Assembly (NCBI RefSeq): GCF_001422405.1
Contig: NZ_LMMV01000012.1
Location: 784,830-848,829 of the forward strand
From: Pseudorhodoferax sp. Leaf267
GTDB taxonomy: Bacteria; Pseudomonadota; Gammaproteobacteria; Burkholderiales; Burkholderiaceae_C
Reading direction: 5' to 3'
DNA length: 64,000 nt
The notes beneath the pieces are model-generated. The model did not search any database, was not told where the DNA came from, and saw nothing but the letters and a program-made list of their open reading frames with translations. Of the stretch, positions 16,605-25,062 are shown piece after piece (position 1 is the stretch's first letter; every line of letters starts with the position of its first letter). The translations under genes and the position numbers were made by a program.

Positions 16605-17804
16605 ATGCCTCGACCCCCATCACCGACCACCCCGCGCCAGCGCCCGCCGCGCCGGCCTGCATTGCGCACGCTGAGGCCGCTCGCTGCCCTGTGCGCCGCC
16701 CTGCTGTGCAGCGGCGCCGGCACGGCCAGTGCCGCCACCCCCACCCCCACCGGCACCAGCACCGCACCCGCTGCGGCCACGGTGCCGGCCGTACCCGCCC
16801 ACCTGGGCGCGGGCCCGTCCAGCGGCTTTCGCACCCAGGCCTGGGACGCCGCCCAGCGCATCGATGCCGGCGCCTACCTGGTCGAGCGCGTGCGCTTCGT
16901 GGTGCAGGGCAGCGAGGTCGTAGGCAACCTGTTCCTGCCCCGGCGGCCTGCGCAGCCGGCAGCGCGCGCGGCGGCCGTGGTCGTCATCGGGCCGGTGGCC
17001 TACGTGAAGGAGCAGGCCCCGATGCAGTACGCCAGCCGCCTGGCGCAGCAGGGCCTGGTGGCCCTGGTGTTCGACCCGCGCCACCACGGCGAGTCGCAGG
17101 GCGAGCCGCGGCGCCACGAAAGCGGCCCCGCCAAGGTGGCCGATCTGCGGGCGGCGGCAGCCTACCTCGCGCAGCGGCCCGAGGTGGATGCCGCGCGCAT
17201 CCATGCGCTGGGCGTGTGCCAGGGCGTGAACTGGGCCGCCGACGCCACGCAGCAGGAGCCCTTGCTGCAATCGGTCGCGCTGGTGGCCGGTCACTACCTC
17301 ACGCCGCAAACCGCTGCGCTGTACCTGGGCAGCCCCGAGGCGGTGCGCGCCCGCATCGCGCGCGCCCACGATGCGCGCCTGGCCTTCGAGCGCGAGGGGC
17401 GCACGGACTACATCCCCATCGTCAGCCTGAGCGACGCCAACGCGCTGCTGACGGCGCGGCCCATCCACGACTTCTACTACCGGTGGGCCGACCGGGGCCC
17501 CTTCGCCGGCCACACCGGCCTGTGGGAAAACCGCATCACGCAGATGAGCGAAGCGGGCATCTGGGGCCACGACATCGCACCCTCCTTGCGCGCCCTGCGC
17601 AAGCCGGTCCTGATGCTGCACAGCGACCGCGCCGCCAGCGGGCCCGAGATCCCGCGCCGGCTGTTCGAGCAGATCGGCAGCGAACGCAAGGCCCAGGTCT
17701 GGCTGCCCGAGCGCAACCAGATCCAGTTCTACCAGGACCCGACCACGCTGGACGCGGTGGTGGCGCACCTGGCACCGTTCTTCGCCGACGGCACGGCCCG
17801 GTGA
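16605..17804 (+). CDS. Exported alpha/beta hydrolase with atypical active site
   Basis: A 399-residue protein. A basic N-terminus and a hydrophobic segment ending in ASAA (about residue 43) suggest a signal peptide. The alpha/beta-hydrolase core shows VVIGPVAYVKEQ, VFDPRHHGESQGEPR and a nucleophile elbow GVCQGVN. The nucleophile is therefore Cys (as in dienelactone hydrolase), not Ser. An acid is plausible in LMLHSDRAASG, but the usual final His is not visible; the matching place reads ERNQIQFYQD. The related YcjY-like family normally has His there. Activity may be altered or lost. The product is unknown. It is first of a three-gene operon. Confidence 0.75.
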   Translation: MPRPPSPTTPRQRPPRRPALRTLRPLAALCAALLCSGAGTASAATPTPTGTSTAPAAATVPAVPAHLGAGPSSGFRTQAWDAAQRIDAGAYLVERVRFVVQGSEVVGNLFLPRRPAQPAARAAAVVVIGPVAYVKEQAPMQYASRLAQQGLVALVFDPRHHGESQGEPRRHESGPAKVADLRAAAAYLAQRPEVDAARIHALGVCQGVNWAADATQQEPLLQSVALVAGHYLTPQTAALYLGSPEAVRARIARAHDARLAFEREGRTDYIPIVSLSDANALLTARPIHDFYYRWADRGPFAGHTGLWENRITQMSEAGIWGHDIAPSLRALRKPVLMLHSDRAASGPEIPRRLFEQIGSERKAQVWLPERNQIQFYQDPTTLDAVVAHLAPFFADGTAR

Positions 17805-17898
17805 CGCCCGCGGAACACCGCCTGCCGATGCCCCGGGCGCCGGCCGCCGCATCCGCCCGCCCCCAGGCCTGGTGCGACGGCCGCCCCGTCGCTGCGCC

Positions 17899-18483
17899 AT
17901 GACCCTGCCGTCGCACACCCGAGCGCCCCTGCCCCTGGACCCGGACCCCCATGCCGATCTGCGGGAGGCCACCCGCCGCCACCGACAAGCCCACGGCTGC
18001 GGTGCCTACACATTCGAAGACGGCGCGGGCCTGCTGCGCTGCGTGCAGGGCCTGCAGCCCCGGCGCATCCTGGAGCTGGGCTGCGCGCTGGGCTACACCG
18101 CCTGCACGCTGGCCACGGCGGCGCCCCAGGCGCAGGTGGTGACGGTCGATGGCGACGACGCGCATGTGCGCCTGGCGCGCGAGGCCATCGCCCGGCGTGG
18201 CCTGGATGCACGGGTGCAGGTGCGGCACGCGCGCTTCGACGCCGTGCTGCGCGAGCAGCCCCCCGCATCCTTCGATCTGGTGTTCTTCGACGGCTTTGCG
18301 CCCGACGCCGCCCTCCTGCAGGACATCGCGCGGGTGCTGGCGCCCCGGGGCCACCTGGTCTGTTCCAACACGCAGCTGGCGGACGATCCGCGGGCGCTGC
18401 GCGCGGCGCAGGCCCTGCACTTCGCGGAACTGCGCGACCTGGCCCTGGAAGGCGGACGCACCCGCGTGCTGCGGCTGCGCTGA
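17899..18483 (+). CDS. O-methyltransferase (class I SAM-dependent, CaiE/COMT-like)
   Basis: A 194-residue methyltransferase. Motif I is ILELGCALGYTACTLA, motif II is VVTVDGDD, and the DLVFFDGFAPDAALLQDI segment matches the catechol-type O-methyltransferase family. The C-terminus ends early in LEGGRTRVLRLR. It starts 94 bp after the hydrolase and is followed by an NmrA-type protein; all three are on the same strand and divergent from LysR. The acceptor substrate is unknown. Confidence 0.85.
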   Translation: MTLPSHTRAPLPLDPDPHADLREATRRHRQAHGCGAYTFEDGAGLLRCVQGLQPRRILELGCALGYTACTLATAAPQAQVVTVDGDDAHVRLAREAIARRGLDARVQVRHARFDAVLREQPPASFDLVFFDGFAPDAALLQDIARVLAPRGHLVCSNTQLADDPRALRAAQALHFAELRDLALEGGRTRVLRLR

Positions 18484-18530
18484 CCACTTTCCTTCTTCGA
18501 CCTGCTTCGTCCATCACCCGGGAGTCATCC

Positions 18531-19397
18531 ATGTACGCCATCACCGGCGCCTTCGGCCAGACCGGCCAAGCCCTGTGCCACACCCTGCTGGCCCAGGGCC
18601 ACCCCGTGCGCATGCTCGTGCGCCGCGACGACGGTGAGGCCTCGGCCTGGCGGGCCCGCGGGGCCGAGGTCCGCGTGGCCGATCTGCTGGACACGTCCGC
18701 GCTGGCCCGCGCCTTCGAGGGCGCCCAGGCGGCCTACCTGATGAACCCGCCGGCCTACTTCGCGGACGACCTCTACGCCCAGGCCCGGGCCGTGCACACC
18801 AGCCTGGTCGCCGCCGCCGCCATGGCGCGCGTGCCGCATGTGGTGGGCCTGTCCTCCATCGGCGCCCAGCACGCGCGCGGGACGGGCAACATCCTCACCA
18901 CCCACGACCTGGAACAACGGCTCGCGGCGTACCCCGGGCGCGTCACGCTGCTGCGTGCGGCCAACTTCATGGAGAACTGGGCCTGGTCCTTCGACAGCGT
19001 CCGGCAGCGCGGCGTGCTGCCCTCCATGTTCCGGCCATTGGAGCGGGCTGTGCCCATGGTCAGCGCCCAGGACGTCGGGGCCACCGCCGCCGCACTGCTG
19101 CAAGCGCCAGGCACGGTGCAGCGGCACATCGTCGAACTGTGGGGCGAAGACAGTTCGCCCCACGACGCCGCGCGCGTGCTGAGTGCCCTGCACGGCCGCC
19201 CGGTGCAGGCCGTGCAGGCCGACCCGGCCGAGTGGGCGGCGGCGATGCGCGGCCAGGGCTTTCCGGCCGCCACCGTCACCGCGTTCGTGAAACTGTTCGA
19301 AGGATTCAACACCGGGCACACGCGCTTCGAAGGGACGCACGAGACGCGCCGGGGGACCACGACGCTGCAGCAGGCCTTGGCCGCCGTCTGGGCCTGA
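18531..19397 (+). CDS. NmrA-like NAD(P)-binding oxidoreductase
   Basis: A 288-residue atypical short-chain dehydrogenase/NmrA protein. The N-terminal nucleotide-binding loop is TGAFGQTGQAL, with a basic RRDD that would favour NADPH. LSSIGAQHARGTG and ANFMENW match the QOR2/NmrA-like family, which includes NAD(P)H:quinone oxidoreductases and redox-sensing proteins. A CGGGAGTCATCC ribosome site precedes the ATG. It is last in the LysR-divergent operon, and its stop is only about 30 bp from the broken end of a DM13 gene. Confidence 0.82.
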   Translation: MYAITGAFGQTGQALCHTLLAQGHPVRMLVRRDDGEASAWRARGAEVRVADLLDTSALARAFEGAQAAYLMNPPAYFADDLYAQARAVHTSLVAAAAMARVPHVVGLSSIGAQHARGTGNILTTHDLEQRLAAYPGRVTLLRAANFMENWAWSFDSVRQRGVLPSMFRPLERAVPMVSAQDVGATAAALLQAPGTVQRHIVELWGEDSSPHDAARVLSALHGRPVQAVQADPAEWAAAMRGQGFPAATVTAFVKLFEGFNTGHTRFEGTHETRRGTTTLQQALAAVWA

Positions 19398-19428
19398 GGT
19401 CCGCTGGCAGACCCGGCTCGGCGCGCGT

Positions 19429-19677
19429 CCCGCGCACCAGCACGCCGAACGGGCCGATGGAGACCGTGCCCTCGCCCCAATGCAGCGCATCGCTGTCCTG
19501 CAGGTCGCGGCGGAACTGGCCCACGTAGCGCGCGGACTGCGCGACGGCCTGCACGTCGGCGGTCAAGGGCGCAGCCGGCGCGGTGAGGATGGGCAGCAGT
19601 TGCACGCCGAGGCCGAAGCCGATGGCGCTGACGAGGGCGTGGGATGCGATGAGCAGCAACAGCTTTTCATGGAAGCG
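19429..19677 (-). pseudogene. DM13-domain protein remnant, truncated
   Basis: The minus-strand frame EKLLLLIASHALVSAIGFGL... followed by ARYVGQFRRDLQDSDALHWGEGTVSIG matches the N-terminal half of DM13-domain (electron-transfer) proteins, which have an N-terminal anchor. Only about 80 of the usual 170 or so residues remain. The C-terminal half stops near 19429, next to the NmrA gene. The likely original start ATG at 19663-19661 is out of frame with the rest, so a small frameshift has also occurred. The remnant probably marks a recombination edge. Confidence 0.7.
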
Positions 19678-19844
19678 GTCTCCGGTGCGGCTGCAGCGTG
19701 CCCTGTGGGTGTGTGGCCGTGCGGGCGATTGCGCGGCGGCGGTGCGGGGTGCGGCCGCGGCGCGATCAGCAGTCAGCCCCTGTCGGCGTGAAGCAGCCTG
19801 GGGCAGCGGCAGCCCTGAAGCACTATTCCCGCGATTGATGGTCA

Positions 19845-19874
19845 TTGACAGTATCTCGATTGGGAAAGTATCAT
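19845..19874 (+). promoter_or_regulatory. Promoter and operator repeats of the higB operon
   Basis: TTGACA, an 18-bp spacer and TATCAT (5 of 6) make a strong sigma-70-type promoter 34 nt before the toxin start. Two direct repeats, GACAGTATC (19847-19855) and GAAAGTATC (19864-19872), overlap the -35 and -10 boxes. This placement suits autorepression by the antitoxin. Confidence 0.65.
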
Positions 19875-19907
19875 CTTCCTCTACTGCAGGAAACAGTCGC
19901 TCCTCCC

Positions 19908-20192
19908 ATGCAACTACTCGGCCTACTGAAGCTGGACGACTTCAAGCGCAGACATGCTGATGCACGGGGGCCGCTCGATGCTTGGCGTTCTGAGGCAGAG
20001 CGTGCGCGGTGGGCAGGCCCGCAAGACATCAAGCTCAGGTATCCCAGCGCCAGCTTTCTGGCAGACAACAAGGTCATCTTCAACATCAAGGGCAACAACT
20101 ACCGGCTGGTCATCAAGGCCAAGTACCAAAACGGCTTGATCCTGATCGAGTGGGTTGGCACGCATGCCGAGTACGACAAACAAAAGTTCTAG
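19908..20192 (+). CDS. higB: HigB-family toxin (RelE-like mRNA interferase)
   Basis: A 94-residue RelE/HigB-fold toxin. Typical HigB sequence is visible: LDDFKRRHADARGPLDAWRSEAERARW, then VIFNIKGNNYRLVIKAKY and LILIEWVGTHAEYDK (the C-terminal H-x-E-Y-D motif). The family cleaves translated mRNA at the ribosome. It is followed 29 bp later by its likely antitoxin. The start at 19908 fits the family N-terminus. The local base composition is less GC-rich than the flanks, which suggests acquired DNA. Confidence 0.88.
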   Translation: MQLLGLLKLDDFKRRHADARGPLDAWRSEAERARWAGPQDIKLRYPSASFLADNKVIFNIKGNNYRLVIKAKYQNGLILIEWVGTHAEYDKQKF

Positions 20193-20221
20193 ATCAGGCG
20201 CGGAACATGAAAGGAATGGAG

Positions 20222-21463
20222 ATGAAGCAACAGGTGAAAGTGATCAAGACGCAGCGTGACTACGATGCGGCGATCGTTCGTCTGTCGGCTTTGATGGACG
20301 ATGACGTGGCGCCCGGCTCCGGCAAGGAAGCCGAACTGGAATTGCTGGCGCTGGTCATCGAGTCCTACGAGCGCAGCAAGGTCGAGCCCGTGGTGCTCGA
20401 TCCGATCGAAGCCATCCTGTTTCGCATGGATCAGCTCGGGCTCAAGAAGGTCGACCTGGTGCCTTACATGGGCTCGTTGCCCAAGGTGTCCGAGGTGCTG
20501 GCGCGCAAACGCCCGCTCAACCTGGCAATGATCCGCAAACTGCACCAGGGCCTGGGCATCGCGGCTGACGTGCTGCTGGCGCAAACCGATGATGCGATCG
20601 ATCTGGACGAAGCACTCCCCTACGACACGGCCAAGTTCCCGCTCAAGGAGATGTGCGCGCGCGGGTACTTCGAAGGCTTCCACGGCACCTTCCGTGAAGC
20701 CAAGGACAAGGCGGAAGAATTGATCCGCAGGTTCATGCGCGGCTTCGACCTGCAGCCGATCCACCAGGCGCGGCTGCGTGCCCCGATGCACCAGAGCGGC
20801 AGTCGCCTGATGGACGAGTACGCCTTGTTGACCTGGCATGTGGCGGTGCTGAAGAAGGCGCGTCAACGCAAACTCAAGTCCGCCTACGTGAAGGGCAGCC
20901 TGACCGAGGAACGCCTGCGCGAACTGGCTCGCCTGTCGCGTTTCGAGCAAGGGCCGCGGCTGGCGCAGGAGTTTCTGGCCGACATGGGCATTGCCCTCGT
21001 CTTCGAAGATCACTTCAGCAAAACCTACCTCGACGGTGCCGCCATGTTCGATGGCGATCTTCCCGTGGTGGCGCTGACCCTGCGGCACGACCGGCTCGAC
21101 AACTTCTGGTTCGCATTGCTGCACGAACTGGTGCACGTCCAGAGACACCTGGGCCCGGATCGTTGGTTCATCGCCGACAACCTCGAAGACAAGGTCCATC
21201 AACAGAGCGCTGAGGAACGTGAAGCAGACGAAGGCGCGCGGGACATCTTGATCCCGCAGGCCGAATGGCTTGCCTCAGGGTTGACCGTAGAGCCGACGAT
21301 GGAGACCGCGATGGCCTTGGCGGACAAGTTGCGCATTCACCCCACCATCGTGGCGGGGCGCGTTCGCTTTGAAGCAAGCAACTGGCGGCTGCTCAGCAGC
21401 ATCAAGGCGGACGTGCGCCCACTGTTCGGCGATCAACTGCGGGAGCTTGCTCAACCAGCTTGA
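20222..21463 (+). CDS. HigA-type antitoxin fused to an ImmA/IrrE metallopeptidase domain
   Basis: A 413-residue protein. The N-terminal 135 residues resemble HigA antitoxins (VIKTQRDYDAAIVRLSALMD, then an HTH-like region GLKKVDLVPYMGSLPKVSEVLARKRPLNLAMIRKLHQGLGI). The C-terminal part is ImmA/IrrE (DUF955)-like with a zinc HELVH motif near residue 305 and a second acidic/His region (SAEEREADEGARDIL). Normal HigA antitoxins are about 100-140 residues, so a protease domain is added. AAGGA lies 6 nt before this ATG; ATGs at 20207 and 20216 are possible. Confidence 0.85.
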   Translation: MKQQVKVIKTQRDYDAAIVRLSALMDDDVAPGSGKEAELELLALVIESYERSKVEPVVLDPIEAILFRMDQLGLKKVDLVPYMGSLPKVSEVLARKRPLNLAMIRKLHQGLGIAADVLLAQTDDAIDLDEALPYDTAKFPLKEMCARGYFEGFHGTFREAKDKAEELIRRFMRGFDLQPIHQARLRAPMHQSGSRLMDEYALLTWHVAVLKKARQRKLKSAYVKGSLTEERLRELARLSRFEQGPRLAQEFLADMGIALVFEDHFSKTYLDGAAMFDGDLPVVALTLRHDRLDNFWFALLHELVHVQRHLGPDRWFIADNLEDKVHQQSAEEREADEGARDILIPQAEWLASGLTVEPTMETAMALADKLRIHPTIVAGRVRFEASNWRLLSSIKADVRPLFGDQLRELAQPA

Positions 21464-21477
21464 TCAACAAAGAAAAA

Positions 21478-21505
21478 GCCCTTGAGTGTTAGCGCACTCA
21501 AGGGC
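21478..21505. terminator. Strong hairpin after the antitoxin gene
   Basis: An 11-bp perfect stem (GCCCTTGAGTG/CACTCAAGGGC) with a 6-nt loop. The T-run lies on the minus-strand side, so it would work best against leftward transcription. A second small hairpin, CGTCTT-AGCG-AAGACG, is at 21551-21566. Confidence 0.55.
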
Positions 21506-21635
21506 CTTGGTGAGGTGAAAAGGGGTCTACCAAACCACCCAGGCAAATCACGTCTTAGCGAAGACGGCGGATCCTACCAGTTCGCAGTGCACGGGCCAGA
21601 GTGAAAACCCCTCAACGCTTCTACGAGGAGTTGGC

Positions 21636-21758
21636 ATGGCCTACACCCGCTGGAAGAACGTTTTTGTGCGGGCTTACGTCCGCTTCCGGTACGGACGCCG
21701 GGAGCACGTTTGTCAGCACTGGCGTTCGCACCCCGGTCAGATGGAACTGTTCACCTGA
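21636..21758 (+). CDS. Small basic protein, 40 residues, unknown function
   Basis: The ORF begins with an ATG preceded by GAGGAG at 6-nt spacing, one of the best ribosome sites in the window. The product starts MAYTRWKNVFVRAYVRFRYG and is rich in Arg, Tyr and His; it contains one Cys. No family is recognised. It lies upstream of the hsdM fragment and a second tiny ORF. It may be a short regulator or an anti-restriction/defence-linked peptide, but this is a guess. Confidence 0.5.
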   Translation: MAYTRWKNVFVRAYVRFRYGRREHVCQHWRSHPGQMELFT

Positions 21759-21834
21759 CCTGCCCCAAGCAGGCGCCCTGCGTCATGCAGGATGCCTGCT
21801 TCTCCGTCGCACTCGAAACTGAAAGGTATCCGTC

Positions 21835-21990
21835 ATGGCAAGTAAGAAGCCCACCAACGAGCAGACCTCCGCTCGCGTTGCTTCAACGGCATCGAAGCTG
21901 TTGAGCAATCCCAAGACCCCGGCTGCGGTGAAATCTGTCGCGGCCTCGGCGCTGACTCAGCGGCCCAGCGCCAAGCCCAAGGGCCGTTGA
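21835..21990 (+). CDS. Small Lys/Ala/Ser-rich protein, 51 residues
   Basis: The ORF has an AAAGGT ribosome site 7 nt upstream. The product begins MASKKPTNEQTSARVASTAS and ends in a basic AKPKGR tail. Composition (Ala, Ser, Lys, Thr) resembles small histone-H1-like or unstructured proteins. No named family is recognised. It lies 121 bp before the truncated hsdM. Between them, GAGCCCGC/GCGGGCTC at about 22014-22034 forms a hairpin that may be a weak terminator. Confidence 0.5.
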   Translation: MASKKPTNEQTSARVASTASKLLSNPKTPAAVKSVAASALTQRPSAKPKGR

Positions 21991-22111
21991 TTTCAACGCA
22001 ACCCTGTTGATCCTGAGCCCGCGTGAAGCGGGCTCTCTGCATGTGCAAAGACCGCGCCTTCGCGCCAACGGCGCGGCCACCGGCGACACCAGAACACCGT
22101 AAAACAAGAAA

Positions 22112-22697
22112 ATGGACCAATCGCAACTCAAGTGGATCGCCGACTTCATCTGGAACATCGCCGATGACCGGCTGCGCGACGTCTATGTGCGCGGCAAATA
22201 CCGCGACGTGATCCTGCCCTTCATCGTGCTGCGGCGTCTGGATGCGTTGCTCGAGACGACCAAGCAGGCCGTGCTCGCAATGAAGAAGCAGCTGGATGCC
22301 GCTCAGGTCGCCAACCAGGATGGCGCGCTGCGCGGCGCCGCTGGGCAAGCGTTCTACAACACCGCCGCCAGCACGCTGACCGACCTGCAGTCCATCAGCA
22401 GTGGCCAGCGCCTGCGTGACAGCTTCATCGCCTTCCTGGATGGCTTCTCGCCGAACGTGCAGGAGATTCTGACCAAGTTCAAGTTCCGCGACCAGATCCA
22501 GACGCTGGTCGAGGCCGACATCCTGGGCCACCTGATCAGCGACTTCCTGAAGCCCGACGTCAACCTCTCACCCAAGCCTGTACTGGACGAGGACGGCCGC
22601 GTGCGTCTGCCCGCACTGGACAACCACGGCATGGGCACGGTGTTCGAGGAGCTGATCCGCCGCTTCAACGAAGAGAACAACGAAGAGGCCGGCGACA
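22112..22697 (+). pseudogene. hsdM: Type I restriction-modification methylase subunit, 5' fragment
   Basis: The first 194 codons match HsdM N-terminal sequence well: QLKWIADFIWNIADDRLRDVYVRGKYRDVILPF, then RRLDALLETTK, and HGMGTVFEELIRRFNEENNEEAG. In intact genes the next residues begin the WTPRD methylase domain with SAM and NPPF/Y motifs. Here homology ends at about 22695 and the frame runs into DNA antisense to puhE. The catalytic domain, hsdS and hsdR are absent. The break is 50 bp from the last photosynthesis gene, so this is a recombination junction. Confidence 0.88.
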
Positions 22698-22747
22698 CTC
22701 GTTGCCATGCCGTGATCGACCGCCACCAGTCTGGATCCGTCCCCACC

Positions 22748-23518
22748 TCACACTTCGCGCTGCACCCGCGACCGCATCCCCCACGCCCACAGCTTCTCGC
22801 TCGGCAGCGGCAGCACCATGAACCAGTGCTCCAGCACCGCCAGGCTCAGCAGCGTGGCGACCAGGCAGGCGCCCGTGGCCCCGAATGCCGTGGCGACGGG
22901 ATGCACCGCCGCCTGCCACACCGCGCCTGCGGCCAGCGTGCCGGCGATCACCGAACTGGCGAACAGCGCGTTGCTGGGCCGCTGGCGGAAGTAGCTGTGC
23001 ATGTAGCGCAGGTGCTCGGGCAGGAACTGCTCGTTGAGGTTGCGCACGCCCAAAAACACGTTGAGCTTGGCCGACAGGCGCATGACCCACAGCGCGAGGA
23101 AGGTCCACAGCGCGACCTGGTTGGGCTGGCCCCAGGTCAGCCACAGGATCGCCGCGCCGAGTGCCAGCAGCGCCAGTTCGTGCCACAAGATGGCCATGAT
23201 GGCATGGCCCACGCGGCGCCAGCCGGCCGAGCCCGATGGGCAGGGGCTGCGGCGCGGGCCGGTCACGTAGCCGAGCAGGAAGCCCAGTTCCTGCCAGCCC
23301 CAGACGGCGATGGTGGCGGTGAAGGCCAGGTAGGCGCCGCTCACGCGCGTGTCGCCCGCCGTCACCGCCACGCCGCACAGGGCCACGCCCAGCAGCACGG
23401 TGGCTGCGCCCATCAGCGCACCGTGCCAGCGGCGCGGCAGGCCGTTCAGGTACAGGATCACGCCCGTGCTCGCCCACCAGACCACGAGGGTGTAGAGCAG
23501 CGGGGCGAGCAGCCGCAC
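22748..23518 (-). CDS. puhE: Photosynthetic complex assembly protein PuhE (DUF3623)
   Basis: A 256-residue membrane protein with about seven hydrophobic helices. The conserved NLNEQFLPEHLRYMHSYF and KLNVFLGVRN segments are typical of PuhE/DUF3623, which occurs only in reaction-centre assembly clusters. It is the last gene of the leftward bchF operon, 7 bp after acsF. Loss of PuhE in Rhodobacter lowers reaction-centre and LH1 levels. Its 3' end lies 50 bp from the broken hsdM gene. Confidence 0.93.
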   Translation of the reverse strand: MRLLAPLLYTLVVWWASTGVILYLNGLPRRWHGALMGAATVLLGVALCGVAVTAGDTRVSGAYLAFTATIAVWGWQELGFLLGYVTGPRRSPCPSGSAGWRRVGHAIMAILWHELALLALGAAILWLTWGQPNQVALWTFLALWVMRLSAKLNVFLGVRNLNEQFLPEHLRYMHSYFRQRPSNALFASSVIAGTLAAGAVWQAAVHPVATAFGATGACLVATLLSLAVLEHWFMVLPLPSEKLWAWGMRSRVQREV

Positions 23519-23525
23519 GGCGTGT

Positions 23526-24596
23526 CTACCAGCTCGGCGCCACGCGCATGTCGGCCGGCAGTGCGTGCTGCTTCACGGGGCGCAGGTACAGCCGCACGAA
23601 GCTGCTGGCCGCACCCAGCGCGGCCCAGCCCTGCTGCAGCTTGCCGACCACGCCGCCGCGCGCCTTGGCCGCGTCGATGCGGCGCGACCAGTGCAGCAGC
23701 CGCTCCAGCCCCGCGCGGAAGGCCGGGTGATCGGTGTCCAGGCTGATCGGGAACACTTGGCGGCTGATCTCGGTCGTGATGTCGAAGACCTTGTAGTCGT
23801 AGGTGGTCGGGTCCATGCCCAGCGCCTCGGCCAGCCAGGGGCGGGTGTGGTCGCGCACGTACATGGTGGCGTACACGGCCAGCAGGAAGAAGCGCACCCA
23901 CAGCAGGTTGGCGCCCTGCAGCAGGTGGGGTTGCGCACGCATCAGCAGCGCGAAGGATTCGCCGTGGCGAAACTCGTCGTTGCACCAGCGTTCGAACCAG
24001 CGAAAGATCGGGTGGAAGCGGTGCTCGGGGTGCCGCTCCAGCTGGCGAAAGATGGTGATGTAGCGCGCGTAGCCGATCTTCTCGCTGAGGTAGGTGGCGT
24101 AGAAGATGTACTTCGGGCGGAAGAAGGTGTAGGCCTTGGTGCGCTTCAAGTTCACCAGGTCCACGCCCAGGCCGAAGTCCTTGAGCGACTGGTTCAGGAA
24201 GTTGGCATGCCGCGATTCGTCGCGCGTCATGTAGCGCATCAGCTGCTTGATGTCGGGGTTGTCGACATGCTTGGCGATCTCGGCGTACAGCACGCAGCCG
24301 CTGTACTCGCTGGTCAGCGAGCTGACCAGGAACTCCTGGAAGTCGCGGCGCAGTTGGGGCGACCACTTCGCCGACGCGGCCGTCACCTCGGCCGCGAATG
24401 CTGCGTCGCGCTGGAAGTGGTCGTGGTTGTTGTCGCCTTCGTACTCGGCCATCATGGTGTCCCATTCGGCGCGCACCGGCCCCACGTCCAGCCGGTTCAT
24501 GGCGGCGTAGTCGGTGGTGTAGAAGCGCGGCGTGAGCACCGTCTCCTGCTTGGCCAGGCGGGCGGCGTCGTCGGGGGTGTGCAGTTCGGCTTGCAT
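23526..24596 (-). CDS. acsF: Mg-protoporphyrin IX monomethyl ester oxidative cyclase (aerobic)
   Basis: A 356-residue di-iron monooxygenase that closes ring E to give protochlorophyllide, using O2. Carboxylate-His iron ligands are visible in [24 protein letters not shown] and [10 protein letters not shown]. The length matches AcsF. Its presence indicates bacteriochlorophyll synthesis when oxygen is available; no anaerobic bchE is seen in the window. It lies between puhC (16 bp) and puhE (7 bp). A GGGAGCCCCC ribosome site precedes the ATG. Confidence 0.96.
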   Translation of the reverse strand: MQAELHTPDDAARLAKQETVLTPRFYTTDYAAMNRLDVGPVRAEWDTMMAEYEGDNNHDHFQRDAAFAAEVTAASAKWSPQLRRDFQEFLVSSLTSEYSGCVLYAEIAKHVDNPDIKQLMRYMTRDESRHANFLNQSLKDFGLGVDLVNLKRTKAYTFFRPKYIFYATYLSEKIGYARYITIFRQLERHPEHRFHPIFRWFERWCNDEFRHGESFALLMRAQPHLLQGANLLWVRFFLLAVYATMYVRDHTRPWLAEALGMDPTTYDYKVFDITTEISRQVFPISLDTDHPAFRAGLERLLHWSRRIDAAKARGGVVGKLQQGWAALGAASSFVRLYLRPVKQHALPADMRVAPSW

Positions 24597-24612
24597 GGGG
24601 GCTCCCTGGGGT

Positions 24613-25038
24613 CTACAGCAGACGCGCGAACACGGCGGCGTTCACCGGTCCGAAGGATTCGAGGTCGATGCGGCGCTGGGTGGCCGGGTCGATCAGCGTG
24701 AGGCGGCCGTCGGCGCGCGCGATCAGTTCGAACGGCATCGCCGGGCCGATGCCCTGGCGCTTGCGCTCGCGCACCAGGCCGCGCATGGTGCTGCGGATGA
24801 AGCCGCCGGTGCCGGCCTCCACCGTGTCCAGCACCTGGCCGCTGCGGTCGTCGATGACGCGCAGGCTGCCGTCCTCGCCGTCGGCAAAGCGCAGCGCGCG
24901 TTGCGCGACCGGGGCGGCGTCGGCCTGCTGGCGGATGTCGAGGCCGGTCAGCCGCACGGCCGCCGTGGCGGCCAGCGCGCACAGCACCAGCACGACCATC
25001 GCGAGCAGCGGCAGGGGGGCCAGGCGTTGGGTGGTCAT
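24613..25038 (-). CDS. puhC: Photosynthetic complex assembly protein PuhC
   Basis: A 141-residue protein with one N-terminal membrane helix ([20 protein letters not shown]) and a periplasmic domain. The motif [20 protein letters not shown] is characteristic of PuhC. The family helps assemble LH1 around the reaction centre. It is located between puhB (24 bp) and acsF, the standard puhABC order in purple bacteria. Confidence 0.92.
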   Translation of the reverse strand: MTTQRLAPLPLLAMVVLVLCALAATAAVRLTGLDIRQQADAAPVAQRALRFADGEDGSLRVIDDRSGQVLDTVEAGTGGFIRSTMRGLVRERKRQGIGPAMPFELIARADGRLTLIDPATQRRIDLESFGPVNAAVFARLL

Positions 25039-25062
25039 GGTGGTGGTCTTTCGGTTCAGGTG

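Noticed and set aside
15070-22700. tRNA-Lys as attachment site for an integrated island
   Set aside because: No integrase and no repeat of the tRNA 3' end was found downstream; the CACTCAAGGGCC near 21495 is only a loose match.
15331-22820. Shared GCAGCGGCAGCACCATG word at about 15336 and 22806
   Set aside because: 17 bp with simple GC-rich composition; the second copy is explained by the puhE coding sequence, so chance is likely.
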